Part shown: one piece after another, positions 25,701-33,862 of the stretch
Layout of the letters: each line of letters opens with the position of its first letter
Position numbering within the stretch: the stretch's first letter is position 1
Assembly (NCBI RefSeq): GCF_000832065.1
Contig: NZ_JXQM01000020.1
Location: 1-57,523 of the forward strand
Origin: Nitrosospira sp. NpAV
Lineage (GTDB): Bacteria > Pseudomonadota > Gammaproteobacteria > Burkholderiales > Nitrosomonadaceae
DNA length: 57,523 nt
Direction: 5' to 3'
Translations under genes and position numbers: made by a program
The notes under the pieces: generated by a model
What the model was told of the DNA's origin: nothing
Database searches by the model: none
The model's input: the letters and a program-made list of their open reading frames with translations, nothing else

Positions 25701-27570
25701 AGTTTATGAATATGGCGGAACAGATACGCTCCTGTTTGGAGAAGGCGTCCTGCCGGGAGCTATCACGGCGAGTCGTATTGCAGGTAACAACTTCGCGGAC
25801 CTTCAATTCTCTGACGGCTCAGGAAACACGATTACATTCCTAAATCATTTTGGCTCGTCAGCAACAGCGAGCGCATTGGAGAATGTTCGATTTGCAAATG
25901 GAACAATCTGGACCATCGCAAATATGGAGATCCAAACACTTGGAACCAACTCTGGCGAGAATATCTTCGCCTATGCCTGGGGTGATGCCAGCCAGAATGA
26001 CACTATCTTTGCTTATGGAGGCGCGGATCAGGTTCAAGGCGATGCGGGCAACGATTACATAGATGGCGGCGATGGCAACGATAATCTGGATGGCGGATCG
26101 GATAATGACACTCTCAGTTATTCAACGGCAGGCGCAGCCGTAACTGTAAACCTCGCAACAACCGCCGCTCAAAATACTGGCGGAAGCGGAACCGATACGA
26201 TCAGCAACTTTGAGAACCTGATCGGTTCTTCTTATAACGACACTCTTACGGGTGACGGTAACGCCAATATCATTGAAGGCGGCGCAGGCAACGATACGAT
26301 GAATGGCGCCGGCGGCACGGATACGCTCAGCTATGAACGTGCGGGCGCAGGTATCACGATCAATCTTGCTACGGCTACTGCCCAGAACACAGGCGGCGCT
26401 GGAACAGACACAATCTCCAGCTTTGAAAATCTTCGCGGGTCCGCTTTTAACGATACCTTGACCGGAACTTCGGGTAATAACGTTATCGAAGGCGGCGCAG
26501 GCAACGACACGATGAATGCACAAGGCGGCACGGATACGCTGACCTATGCAAATGCTGCTGCCGGAATCACGGTCAGCCTCGCCCTTGCCACAGCTCAAAG
26601 CACAGGCGGCGCAGGGAGCGACACCATCAGCAACTTCGAGAACCTTACAGGCTCGAATTTCAATGATGTCCTCACGGGCAGCACTGCCGCGAACATAATT
26701 GACGGCGGCGATGGAAATGACATCATTCAAGGTGGCGCTGGCAATGACACACTAACCGGGGGCAACGGCATTGATACTGTCTCATACGCCAGCGCTGCTT
26801 CGGCGGTGACGTTTAACTTGGCAACGACTACCAGCCAGAACACTGTCGGCGCAGGCAGTGACACCGTCTCCGGTTTTGAGAACATCCGCGGCTCAGCTTT
26901 CAATGACACGCTTACAGGCAATAACAGCGACAACATCATTGAGGGTGGCGCAGGTAACGATACGATAAATGGCTCGGGTGGCACAGACACGTTGAGCTAT
27001 GTAAATGCAAGTTCAGCCGTAACCGTTAATCTTTCCACGGCAACGGCTCAAAACACCGTTGGTGCGGGTACAGACACGATTAGCAATTTCGAAAGTCTTA
27101 CCGGCTCGAACTATGGCGACACACTAACGGGTAGTACGGCAGCTAATATCATTCGCGGCGGTGCAGGCGCTGATACGATTAGTGGCGGTAACGGCAACGA
27201 TATTCTTTATGGGGATGCCGGGGCGGATACGTTAACGGGCGGCAGCAATGCCGATACCTTTATCTTCGAAGCTTTAACGGCTTTGGGTGCATCGGACACG
27301 ATTACGGATTTCAGCACGGCCCAGGTGGATAAGCTGGATGTTTCTGACATCTTGTCTGGCTATGACTCCTTGACCGATTTGATCTCTGATTTTGTGCGTA
27401 TCACCGATAATGGAACGCACAGTTTCGTGTCAGTTGATGCCGATGGTGGTGCAAACAGCTTCACTCAAATTGCCCAGCTATCCGGCGTTATCAATATCGC
27501 TTCGGGAGCGACAGCGACAGAACTTGAACTGCAAGCAATGATCTCCAACGGAATGCTGATCGCAGCTTGA
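22705..27570 (+). CDS. Large RTX-type calcium-binding secreted protein
   Basis: A 1621-aa protein. The N-terminal 200 residues are of unknown fold. Residues about 210-360 resemble FrpC-like proteins, with Ca-binding DLDASGTIDLLS and DLDSSGSINTGAELFG, and an EF-hand-like WQDANSDGISQSGE. After a middle region without recognised enzyme motifs, RTX nonapeptides (GGxGxDxLx type, such as GGAGNDVVYGGYGDDTLDGG) begin near residue 650. Five 71-80-aa repeats follow. The C-terminus (DTFIFEALTALGASDTITDF onward) fits a type I secretion target. No HlyB/HlyD/TolC homologues are nearby, so export must use a transporter elsewhere. The ATG at 22705 is preferred over the GTG at 22702. Confidence 0.88.
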   Translation: MTYVLTTNQRAVIQTLVDNEDWSTAYFTLGEILDVPVGNNDIDVGVQWWIQIAGDINSDSGGWASVLVRENTKRAGNGTITDQDFQDASDKIANDFFDMLLNPPPGTTAGTIPTIEQIIENDVVGAVNELGLEDEDWAGTLLASALFGYPAVENFIDSPADVVEQALRGLLTLEDGLGLLDRVEPLLNPILGLLGRTPSGGSGIGGGVEPLVFDLDASGTIDLLSTDDGVHFDFGVDSFAEKVGWAASTDGMLAIDLDSSGSINTGAELFGSEVPLSYITNANWDQFINEENGFAKLARYDLVANGGNGDGAITSADAVWSDLIMWQDANSDGISQSGEMLTLTSLGITSIDVSNYELESFNGLSSGTPFSRIIEGNTVTHTGSFTMNGNAYEVADVWFNSQLINTVYTEDYELDVRVLFLPTAHGYGMLPDLHVAMSINENLLDDMAGFVTGNDFGDLFGTTAQVDAENIMLGWAGIDPDNLAVDHSKLGFYGHMKEYQFLRSFTGQNADAYGVWFDLKPWVPYEYDGLTAVNEAYKNVLDAFTARLLFQSGGEALFDSGVSYNPYTDEFEGVFALSENAITDLETAASLSGNLAEYWRGVANFIEHTMGISELSGTEIGWLDDAIDGSSSGALEWTDITALLADPIAVTGTSGNDTISGTIHDDILGTTSSTGPYYSGTDGNDTLSGGAGNDVVYGGYGDDTLDGGEGNDILDGGYGNDTYIYNYGNDVIITAGSSTPSIETDIILMDAGILESDVTIHYEYMNQFQVNLFLEIEGRGTITIAVIDTNGYGPYASYVDEIHFASSAVWTMGQAPVYFHGTDALDGINSTGFEGNNIITGYNGDDIIQAGSGDDTLDGSGGNDDLRGEAGNDIYIVSAGGDVIRETGNDAGDIIMLPDGFDLGDVTFYKVEAGGTYGMYDDMKVDVEGLGSFTILNSFGWSGTTGNVEILKEFAGTQINLLSQVFTTIGTSGNDYFQGTSNYWGQPNDVYLFGTGQDEVYEYGGTDTLLFGEGVLPGAITASRIAGNNFADLQFSDGSGNTITFLNHFGSSATASALENVRFANGTIWTIANMEIQTLGTNSGENIFAYAWGDASQNDTIFAYGGADQVQGDAGNDYIDGGDGNDNLDGGSDNDTLSYSTAGAAVTVNLATTAAQNTGGSGTDTISNFENLIGSSYNDTLTGDGNANIIEGGAGNDTMNGAGGTDTLSYERAGAGITINLATATAQNTGGAGTDTISSFENLRGSAFNDTLTGTSGNNVIEGGAGNDTMNAQGGTDTLTYANAAAGITVSLALATAQSTGGAGSDTISNFENLTGSNFNDVLTGSTAANIIDGGDGNDIIQGGAGNDTLTGGNGIDTVSYASAASAVTFNLATTTSQNTVGAGSDTVSGFENIRGSAFNDTLTGNNSDNIIEGGAGNDTINGSGGTDTLSYVNASSAVTVNLSTATAQNTVGAGTDTISNFESLTGSNYGDTLTGSTAANIIRGGAGADTISGGNGNDILYGDAGADTLTGGSNADTFIFEALTALGASDTITDFSTAQVDKLDVSDILSGYDSLTDLISDFVRITDNGTHSFVSVDADGGANSFTQIAQLSGVINIASGATATELELQAMISNGMLIAA
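26113..27204 (+). repeat. Five tandem 213-240-bp coding repeats in the RTX gene
   Basis: Units begin at about 26113, 26326, 26539, 26779 and 26992. Four are 213 bp (71 aa). The third is 240 bp because one extra RTX nonapeptide is present. Each encodes a beta segment (AAVTVNLATTAAQNTGGSGT-like), a SNFENLxGSxxNDTLTG segment and RTX nonapeptides. The nucleotide similarity could promote unequal recombination. Confidence 0.85.
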
Positions 27571-28059
27571 TTGTTCGCAAAGATAAGTTCCCGGCAGCTC
27601 ACTTCCATATTGGGTCGGGTCAGTTATGGCTTGATGTAGTGCCAGAAAGGGGTTCTCCCGCCCACGCTTCACGCTACGCGCAAGAGGTGCGCTGTACTGC
27701 AAAATGTTCCATTTTTCCGTCCAGCGCATCTTGGCAAGGGGACCCGCTGGCGCGTCCCCGTTGCATCCCCCCGGCTATTGGCGCAGCTCAGGCATTGAGC
27801 CTTCCTGCACCAGCCGACCGTTGCGCCGGTCGATCACCCGTCAGGGTATTGGCCCCCGACACCCGCCAGTCTGAGGAGTGTTCCCGCTCCTCCGACGCCT
27901 CCATGACCAAGGGAGAATCCTATCTCCCTCTGGACACCCGTCGAACACCCTGCGTGGGGTTGGATTGCGACCGCCTCTTGACCCAATGCTGCAATCCTCT
28001 CTATACCCGATTGCACCGAAGTGGTGTAGAGTGGTGCAAATCGATTCGGGAGATTATTT
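27571..28059. other. Gene-poor stretch between the RTX and RHH genes
   Basis: This 489-bp stretch is GC-richer than both neighbours. It has open frames on both strands, but none has a convincing ribosome site or recognisable product. It may hold remnants of an earlier insertion or the RTX terminator region. I see no terminal inverted repeats or known insertion sequence in it. Confidence 0.5.
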
Positions 28060-28251
28060 ATGCCACCAACCAGCCATAAATTGATTCGACAAACCAAGGT
28101 CAACGTTGCATGTCGGGCGTCGGTAACTTTTCCTCCTGAACTTTACGAAGCGCTAGAGGCCATTGCCCGAAGCAAGAAAGTCTCAGTCGCTTGGGTGGTT
28201 CGCGATGCCGCTGAAAAGTACGTCGCCAACGAGCATCCCGGAAGTAAGTAG
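28060..28251 (+). CDS. Ribbon-helix-helix (CopG/Arc-type) DNA-binding protein
   Basis: A 63-aa protein with a complete ribbon-helix-helix pattern. A beta strand (VACRASVTFPPELYEAL) is followed by two helices (ALEAIARSKKVSVAWVVRDA). Such proteins are dimeric repressors, often antitoxins or autoregulators. GGGAG lies about 8 nt before the ATG. It ends 30 bp before the TIR-APAZ gene in the same direction, so it is probably the first gene of the SPARTA operon and a candidate regulator of it. Confidence 0.75.
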   Translation: MPPTSHKLIRQTKVNVACRASVTFPPELYEALEAIARSKKVSVAWVVRDAAEKYVANEHPGSK

Positions 28252-28260
28252 GACCAGAGC

Positions 28261-28284
28261 ATGGATGATGGTAAAGAAAAATGA
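28261..28284 (+). CDS. Seven-codon upstream reading frame overlapping the TIR-APAZ start
   Basis: ATG at 28261 opens a seven-codon frame (MDDGKEK) ending in TGA at 28282-28284. The TIR-APAZ ATG at 28281 lies within the overlap AATGA. The TIR-APAZ start has no good ribosome site of its own, so this short frame may feed ribosomes into it. It may also be chance. Confidence 0.35.
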   Translation: MDDGKEK

Positions 28285-29663
28285 CGCAGGATGCTGGAAC
28301 AGCAATACGGAATGTTATCTTCATCAGCAAGGCGACGCCGGGGGATGATGAGTTTATTCTATGGCTTGCTCCACGTCTTGAGGCTGCTGGCTATACCGTA
28401 TTCGCCGATGTTCTCAGTCTGGAACCGGGAGACCGTTGGCGAAAGCAGGTCACCAGCACGCTTCAGAACGAGGCCATCAAGATGCTTCTTTGCTGCCGCG
28501 ACTCCTCTCTTGAAAAGGACGGTGTTCAAGAAGAAATCGGGATTGCCACCGACCTCGTCAGGGAGCTAGCCGACCCTCGCTTCATCATTCCACTACGTTT
28601 GGAAAAGTATAAGAAGATATTCGGAATTGGTGAGCTCCAATGGGTCAATTTCGTTGGTAGCTGGGCTAATGGCTTGCACGAACTTCTTGAAACGCTAGAA
28701 ACACAAGGCGTCCCGCGCTCGACAATTCCCGTAATTAACCCAAATTGGGAGAGCTACAGGAATCGCCTAGCTATTAAGATCGAGGATGCGCCGGAAGTGC
28801 TCACGTCGAATTGGCTTCGGATCGCCAGCATTCCTAACGTTATTCGTTATTTCCAACCGACTGGTTCTATCGATCACGGGCTGATGGAAAATGCCTGTAG
28901 ACACGCGCCGTTTCCTTCCGCCGTACATCTACGGGGATTCTTTTCATTTATGTCGCTAGACGAGGTTCAGCAAGATTTTGCGGGCGTCGGAAGGTTTAAG
29001 ATTCACTCCGAACACAGCCTTTTTGAGTTCATTGCTGACGGTAGTAAAACTCCGGCAATGCATCCCCGGGAAGCCCAGAACATGATCGCATCCATGTTTC
29101 GGCAAAGCTGGGAAAGCTTTTGCCGAAGTCGAGGGCTATATCAGTACGCGTTCTCCCAGCAACTCGGGTTTCATGTTGCTGAAAATCAGATACCACTGAA
29201 AAAGCGGATTTCTTGGGGGAAGCAAGGCCAGCGCCGCAACTCCATGCTTCGCAACAGTGCGGCAGGCAAGGTCTGGCAGTATGGTGTCTCGGCCAATTTT
29301 TCCTTTTGGCCATTTCCACATGTCAAGGTCAAATCAAGGGTTTTGTTCGCCGAACTTGTGGGCAAAACCACCGGCAAGGTTTTCGATGACCCGGATCAGC
29401 AGCACCGGCTGCGGCGTAGTATCTGCAAGGGCTGGCGTAACAAGGTATGGCACGGGCGACTGATGGCCTTTCTTGAATTGCTTTCGGGAGAATCTCAGTA
29501 TATTGAGCTTTTACTATCCGGCTCTGCGTCCATCAAGATCGATGCAACTCCTCTACTCGTAACTTCACCTGTGAGCACAATCTTGACGGATGTCATGGCA
29601 GATGACGCGGAGGAACAGGATTTGACGACACTTGGAAACTTCCACTCGGAGGAGGATGAATAA
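28281..29663 (+). CDS. TIR-APAZ protein of a SPARTA (short Argonaute) system
   Basis: A 460-aa two-domain protein. The TIR domain (about 8-140) begins [20 protein letters not shown] and contains the catalytic-Glu region GVQEE (residues 81-85). The Glu at 85 aligns with the catalytic residue I recall from characterised SPARTA TIR domains. The APAZ region follows to the C-terminus. In SPARTA systems TIR-APAZ pairs with a short Argonaute, and guide-directed recognition of invading DNA switches on TIR degradation of NAD(P)+, causing cell death or dormancy. The length matches the family. Its stop and the Argonaute start overlap by one base (TAATG), so the subunits are co-translated. Confidence 0.88.
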   Translation: MTQDAGTAIRNVIFISKATPGDDEFILWLAPRLEAAGYTVFADVLSLEPGDRWRKQVTSTLQNEAIKMLLCCRDSSLEKDGVQEEIGIATDLVRELADPRFIIPLRLEKYKKIFGIGELQWVNFVGSWANGLHELLETLETQGVPRSTIPVINPNWESYRNRLAIKIEDAPEVLTSNWLRIASIPNVIRYFQPTGSIDHGLMENACRHAPFPSAVHLRGFFSFMSLDEVQQDFAGVGRFKIHSEHSLFEFIADGSKTPAMHPREAQNMIASMFRQSWESFCRSRGLYQYAFSQQLGFHVAENQIPLKKRISWGKQGQRRNSMLRNSAAGKVWQYGVSANFSFWPFPHVKVKSRVLFAELVGKTTGKVFDDPDQQHRLRRSICKGWRNKVWHGRLMAFLELLSGESQYIELLLSGSASIKIDATPLLVTSPVSTILTDVMADDAEEQDLTTLGNFHSEEDE

Positions 29664-31216
29664 TGGATCTTCCTAAAAAGTCAATGGAAGTTGTTTATAT
29701 ACCGGAACCGAATCTATCTTTCGGGCATGGGCAAATTACAGATCATCCCAAGGATGGATTGTTTCTTTATGGGCCGCATTCTGGTCCTAAGCGATCACGC
29801 GAAGTAAAGATCGGTGTAATCGGTACAACGACTGGCTTAAACTATTTCCGGAGCTGGGCAATAAAACTTGGTGGCTTCATCTCCATTCCACCAAGGGGGA
29901 AGATGGACAAGGAACACCGGCTTCATCTATCAAACTTCCCCGGACTAGAGGAAGCATTTGGTTTGCTGATTAACCCCGCAGAATTCGTTCATCGGAAAAT
30001 TGACCTGGCGGCTCTCGATAGCGCCACTAAGACGCTGAACCAGCATGAGGCAGTGAAGAAGGCTGTTGATCTCTACATTAAAGAGATTGAGCACCACGAC
30101 AAGAATGAAGAACGTACCGTTGATATTTGGATATTCGTTTTGCCGGAATTAGTGTTCGAGCGCTGCAAGCCACTTTCTCGGCGCTCCGGTTTGGAATTGA
30201 AAATGGGTGAATTCCTGAAGACTCAGAAGAAAAAATCGAACCTGCCACTCTTTGCAGACATCATCAATCAGGATGATGAAGCCATTTTTGATGACGTGCC
30301 CGATTTTCATCGACAGGTAAAGGCCCGCCTCCTTAAGCTCGGTCATACCTCTCAACTTCTTCGCGAAACGACACTCGCGCCGGATCAGTTTCTGAACAAG
30401 GCGGGATATCCTCTACGGACTTTGCAGGAGCCAGCCAGCGTCGCATGGAATCTCGCGACTGGGCTTTACTATAAGACGCAACCGGAGCCCCCGTGGAAGC
30501 TGGCAAACGTTCGGCCCGGAGTCTGCTACATCGGTCTTGTATTCAAGTTGATTCCGAATGATCGACGAGAACATGCGTGTTGCGCTGCTCAGATGTTTTT
30601 AAATGAGGGCGACGCAGTTGTGTTTCGCGGCGCGAATGGTCCGTGGAAGACGGGAGACTATGATTTCCACCTTAAGGCACCGGAGGCCAAGCAGCTGATT
30701 TCCCGGGTCCTTGAGACATTCAAAGACAAGCACGGCACCCCGCCGAAGGAATTCTTCATTCACGGCAAAACTACATTCAATGAGGAAGAGTGGGATGCCT
30801 TTGCCGAAGCGGCACCGCCAGAAACAAATGTGGTCGCCGTGCGGATCAAGACAACAACCGGAGACACAAAATTATTTCGGAATGGGGATTATCCCGTCCT
30901 GCGCGGTACGGCCATTATTCTGGACGACAAGAATGCCTATTTGTGGACCACGGGTTTCGTACCACGTCTGGATACCTATATTGGACCTGAGACGCCCAAC
31001 CCACTTTTTGTTACAGTCCTACGCTGCTCCGGCGAACCTCCCAATATCCGAACAGTTCTTACAGATATCATGGGTCTAACAAAAATTAACTACAACGCCT
31101 GCAACTATAGCGACGGACTTCCTGTAACTGTACGATTTGCTGGCAAGGTTGGAAATGTTTTGACGATGGGCTCTGCAAAGGATGCTGAGAAACAGCCCTT
31201 GAAATTTTATGTCTGA
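29663..31216 (+). CDS. Short prokaryotic Argonaute (MID-PIWI) of a SPARTA system
   Basis: A 517-aa short pAgo with MID and PIWI domains only. Characteristic stretches are [20 protein letters not shown] near the N-terminus and [16 protein letters not shown] followed by VCYIGLVFK. At the last site the catalytic PIWI strand would normally carry an Asp, but here it reads IGLVF. That fits the catalytically inactive short Argonautes, which use the guide for sensing, not cutting. GGAGG lies about 8 nt before the ATG. It forms a heterodimer with the TIR-APAZ product in characterised systems. Confidence 0.88.
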   Translation: MDLPKKSMEVVYIPEPNLSFGHGQITDHPKDGLFLYGPHSGPKRSREVKIGVIGTTTGLNYFRSWAIKLGGFISIPPRGKMDKEHRLHLSNFPGLEEAFGLLINPAEFVHRKIDLAALDSATKTLNQHEAVKKAVDLYIKEIEHHDKNEERTVDIWIFVLPELVFERCKPLSRRSGLELKMGEFLKTQKKKSNLPLFADIINQDDEAIFDDVPDFHRQVKARLLKLGHTSQLLRETTLAPDQFLNKAGYPLRTLQEPASVAWNLATGLYYKTQPEPPWKLANVRPGVCYIGLVFKLIPNDRREHACCAAQMFLNEGDAVVFRGANGPWKTGDYDFHLKAPEAKQLISRVLETFKDKHGTPPKEFFIHGKTTFNEEEWDAFAEAAPPETNVVAVRIKTTTGDTKLFRNGDYPVLRGTAIILDDKNAYLWTTGFVPRLDTYIGPETPNPLFVTVLRCSGEPPNIRTVLTDIMGLTKINYNACNYSDGLPVTVRFAGKVGNVLTMGSAKDAEKQPLKFYV

Positions 31217-31276
31217 CCGCAGTGAAGGAGCGATGAATAACTTTCATCAGATGCACATTCCTCTGAAGTTATTCGT

Positions 31277-31334
31277 GCTCAACGGGTATAGGTTAACCAA
31301 GCTGAACTGTCCCGCCGGTCGGCAGGCGTTAGGC
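31277..31334 (+). other. attC-like boundary before the HEPN-like gene (tentative)
   Basis: GCTCAAC (31277-31283) fits the RYYYAAC consensus and GTTAGGC (31328-31334) fits GTTRRRY, 58 nt end to end. The inner arms do not pair well, so this is at most a degenerate integron site. No integron integrase is seen. Confidence 0.25.
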
Positions 31335-31350
31335 ACTTAAAGAAATAGTA

Positions 31351-32109
31351 ATGGCTACACAGAAGTTCACTCTTGTCGAAAATGCCCTAGATAGCCTTGA
31401 GCATGCGATTTTGCATCTCAATGACATGCCAAAAGCATTGACTGCCGGGACTTTCAAGCGAATTATTCTCGATTTATCTCATGTCGCTGAACTTCTCTTC
31501 AAGGAGCGCTTACGGCAGGTCCACCCAGCATTCGTCCTCGCTGATGTTGACAAGTATCCGTCCATGACTGCACACACCGTAACGGCAGCCGATGCACTTA
31601 AGCGGCTTCAAAGGATCGGGTCGGTTGAGTTCAATGATTCTGATCAAAGCGCATTAAAGACCATAAGGGAGAAACGCAACGAGATTGAGCACTATGCGTT
31701 CTCCATAGATGAGGCAGAGGCAAAGGTTGTCATAGGAAGCGTGTTGGCGTTCATTTTTCGCTTCGCCACAGATGAAGTTGGGCTCGATTGGGCTGACCGG
31801 AGAATTAATGACCCTGCGTGGAAACGACTTAACCAATTCGCGGAGTTCTACGAGATAGAAAAGGCCCGCGTGCTTGCCGCGCTTGAAGACGGCGAAATCC
31901 CCATCATGGAATGCCCTCTGTGTAGCAATGAGACATTCGATATGGAAGCGGAGGTATGCGTGCTCTGTGGTCACAGAGAGCCGGTTCTTGAATGCAAGGC
32001 ATGCAAAGCCGACTACCTCTACTCCAAAGTTGAGTACGAAGATGCAGGGCTATGTCCAAAGTGCGAATGGAAGGATGGATATGCAACAGCTCACTGCGAA
32101 AAATATTAG
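31351..32109 (+). CDS. HEPN-like protein with C-terminal zinc ribbons
   Basis: A 252-aa protein. The N-terminal helical region (1-150) carries the HEPN ribonuclease motif RNxxxH as RNEIEH at residues 109-114. The C-terminal part has four CxxC pairs: C188/C191, C203/C206, C215/C218 and C235/C238. These would form two zinc ribbons able to bind nucleic acid. HEPN proteins are often RNases in toxin and abortive-infection systems. It lies directly downstream of SPARTA but with a 134-bp gap, so it is probably a separate unit. RNase activity is an inference from one motif. Confidence 0.65.
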   Translation: MATQKFTLVENALDSLEHAILHLNDMPKALTAGTFKRIILDLSHVAELLFKERLRQVHPAFVLADVDKYPSMTAHTVTAADALKRLQRIGSVEFNDSDQSALKTIREKRNEIEHYAFSIDEAEAKVVIGSVLAFIFRFATDEVGLDWADRRINDPAWKRLNQFAEFYEIEKARVLAALEDGEIPIMECPLCSNETFDMEAEVCVLCGHREPVLECKACKADYLYSKVEYEDAGLCPKCEWKDGYATAHCEKY

Positions 32110-32115
32110 CGATAC

Positions 32116-32197
32116 GCCTAACGGGTAGGTAAAACCGACTCCCACGGCATGCAGTCGATGGCGCCTTCTGCGCTTCGCGCTCCGGCACCGTTACCTC
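32116..32197 (+). other. attC-like boundary after the HEPN-like gene (tentative)
   Basis: GCCTAAC (32116-32122) fits RYYYAAC. The far end, GTTACCT (32191-32197), departs from GTTRRRY at two positions. AGGTAA near the left pairs with TTACCT at the right, and a GCGC-TTC-GCGC hairpin lies inside. It is suggestive only. Confidence 0.25.
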
Positions 32198-32223
32198 GGG
32201 ATATTAATTATTGGAGTAGTTCG

Positions 32224-33387
32224 GTGAACAAGAATCCAAAGGTATTCATCTCATATTCCCATGACGGAGACGAGCATAAGGAATGGGTGTTGCGACTGGC
32301 TATAGATCTAATGGGAAAAGGCATTGACACCGTATTAGATCAGTGGGAACTCAATTTAGGCGCAAACCTTCCAAAGTTCATGGAACACGGGTTGCAAGAA
32401 TCCGATAGGGTTCTTGCGGTATGCACGGACAACTACAACGAGAAATCTAATGGAGGAATAGGTGGGACTGGCTACGAAAATAACATTCTTACCGCAGAGT
32501 TATTGTTGAATCAGAAAACAACCAAGTTCATTCCGGTGGTTAGAGCAGTTACGAAAGCCATGAAAACGCCACTGTGTTTAGCTGGACGAATGTATATAGA
32601 TTTTTCTGATAATGCAGCATATGAGCAATCGCTGAATCAGTTGATACACGAGGTTTATGGAGTAAAGCTTCGGGCAAAACCGCCGCTAGGAAAAAATCCG
32701 TTTATCGAGACTGAAGATGATCGACCTACTCTAGGGGAGAATAGCACTACGTTCTTTTTTAACCGTTTTTGCTCGGCATTTCCCGGTGTCCGCGGCATTG
32801 CGTGGTTTGGAGGCAAGGAAGCTGTAGACAGGTTGATGATTCTTTTAAAAATCCCGCTCAATTTCAAGGACGGTGCACCTATCTGGTGGTGGAGAAGCGG
32901 CGATTGCCAAATTGAACGATTTGATCGACTACATGAAAATATTGTTTTAATGGACTACCAAGAACTAAGAATAAGGAGAATTGCCGCAGTAAATTCTGGC
33001 TCCTATTACCAATCGTTTATATACGTTGAAGTTGAGGCAGACAAACCGACAGGGCTATATAAAATCGATATTAGCGCTGATGTGAAAGACCGGGGATACT
33101 CACGAGAAGAATACGGATTATTTGAGGGCAGGACAATATCGCGTGCAGAGTATGATGACGATGCAACTGTTATTGATGGTAAACCCGTTGACTTGCATGG
33201 CAAGGCCGACCTTAGAGTTAGATATTTGACACCATACAACTTTATTATAGCTGCTCATAATTCTCCTATTAACAATGGCGGATATGATAATCGGCGTGAT
33301 GAAGTGTTGAACAACGTACTTATGGGAAAATTGCCGTTGGAGCAGCTTGTTGATGAAATACATAAGCTGCCAAAGCGCGGATATTAA
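32224..33387 (+). CDS. SEFIR/TIR-like signalling protein with an unknown C-terminal domain
   Basis: A 387-aa protein starting at a GTG with TTGGAG about 8 nt upstream. The frame continues 25 codons further upstream, but that part looks non-coding. The N-terminal domain (about 5-150) fits SEFIR/TIR: KVFISYSHDGDEHKEWV as box 1, DTVLDQWELNLG, then RVLAVCTDNYNEKS. The remaining 230 residues include FNRFCSAFPGVRGIAWFGG and no family I can name. TIR/SEFIR domains in bacteria act as NAD+-degrading effectors or assembly modules in defence. It follows the HEPN-like gene in the same direction at a distance of about 115 bp. Confidence 0.7.
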   Translation: MNKNPKVFISYSHDGDEHKEWVLRLAIDLMGKGIDTVLDQWELNLGANLPKFMEHGLQESDRVLAVCTDNYNEKSNGGIGGTGYENNILTAELLLNQKTTKFIPVVRAVTKAMKTPLCLAGRMYIDFSDNAAYEQSLNQLIHEVYGVKLRAKPPLGKNPFIETEDDRPTLGENSTTFFFNRFCSAFPGVRGIAWFGGKEAVDRLMILLKIPLNFKDGAPIWWWRSGDCQIERFDRLHENIVLMDYQELRIRRIAAVNSGSYYQSFIYVEVEADKPTGLYKIDISADVKDRGYSREEYGLFEGRTISRAEYDDDATVIDGKPVDLHGKADLRVRYLTPYNFIIAAHNSPINNGGYDNRRDEVLNNVLMGKLPLEQLVDEIHKLPKRGY

Positions 33388-33434
33388 ATTTAACAACCAC
33401 TTCTAATCCACCGCTTACCTATCCGCTAAGCGCT

Positions 33435-33668
33435 ATGACAAGCCGCAGCTCAAGCAGATCTTTAAATGTCACAAAGCCATATGAGCAATTGGACGGAAGT
33501 GGGGTAATTTCACGACTGCCAGTTTGGCTAAGAGTGTCAGATGTTTTTGCGACGCTGGATAAGGCTCGCATGGAATATAAAAAGCTTAATGGACGAGTCC
33601 CAACGTCTAATCGTTATAAACCGAAACGGTTCACCTGCCTTTCTACTTCCCCGCTGGGAATAAATTAA
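33435..33668 (+). CDS. Small hypothetical protein (doubtful)
   Basis: A 77-aa frame with serine-rich start and a helical middle (VFATLDKARMEYKKLNGR). No ribosome site is evident before the ATG and no family is recognised. The amino-acid composition is plausible for a protein, so I list it with low confidence as possible cargo between the SEFIR-like gene and ardA. Confidence 0.3.
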   Translation: MTSRSSSRSLNVTKPYEQLDGSGVISRLPVWLRVSDVFATLDKARMEYKKLNGRVPTSNRYKPKRFTCLSTSPLGIN

Positions 33669-33793
33669 TTTAACACAGAACCTGCCTCCACTAAGTCATC
33701 CCCCAATCTTCCGCACGCCGTTACGGCGTTTGTGCAGACCGGGTGGTTCCCCCTGACTTGGCTCCACCAGAACCTGTGTTTTCGCTCGTTTTA

Positions 33794-33854
33794 CTCGCTT
33801 TTCTCTGGGGTTTTCAACCCCAGCGGGGGTTGTTCTTTAACCCTTTAAAGCGAG
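33794..33854 (+). promoter_or_regulatory. Structured 5' leader of ardA with two exclusive hairpins
   Basis: CTCGCTTT (33794-33801) pairs perfectly with AAAGCGAG (33847-33854), enclosing two alternative 6-bp hairpins. One is GGGGTT/AACCCC (33807-33812 with 33816-33821). The other is AACCCC/GGGGTT (33816-33821 with 33826-33831). They share 33816-33821, so only one can form. This layout could switch translation or transcription of ardA. Confidence 0.5.
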
Positions 33855-33862
33855 AAAAAACC

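Noticed and set aside
26113-27204. Regular tandem repeats that could suggest a CRISPR array
   Set aside because: The period is 213-240 bp and the units encode RTX repeats in one open frame; there are no short repeat-spacer units and no cas genes.
27834-28103. Minus-strand 89-aa open frame over the RHH gene upstream region
   Set aside because: It has no ribosome site or recognisable composition, and it overlaps the better supported plus-strand RHH gene start.
29663-31216. Active DNA-slicing Argonaute
   Set aside because: Only MID and PIWI are present, and the strand that should carry the first catalytic Asp reads IGLVF; this fits inactive short Argonautes.
31277-32197. A true integron cassette array
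   Set aside because: No integron integrase or attI is seen, and the attC-like ends do not fold well; kept only as a weak finding.
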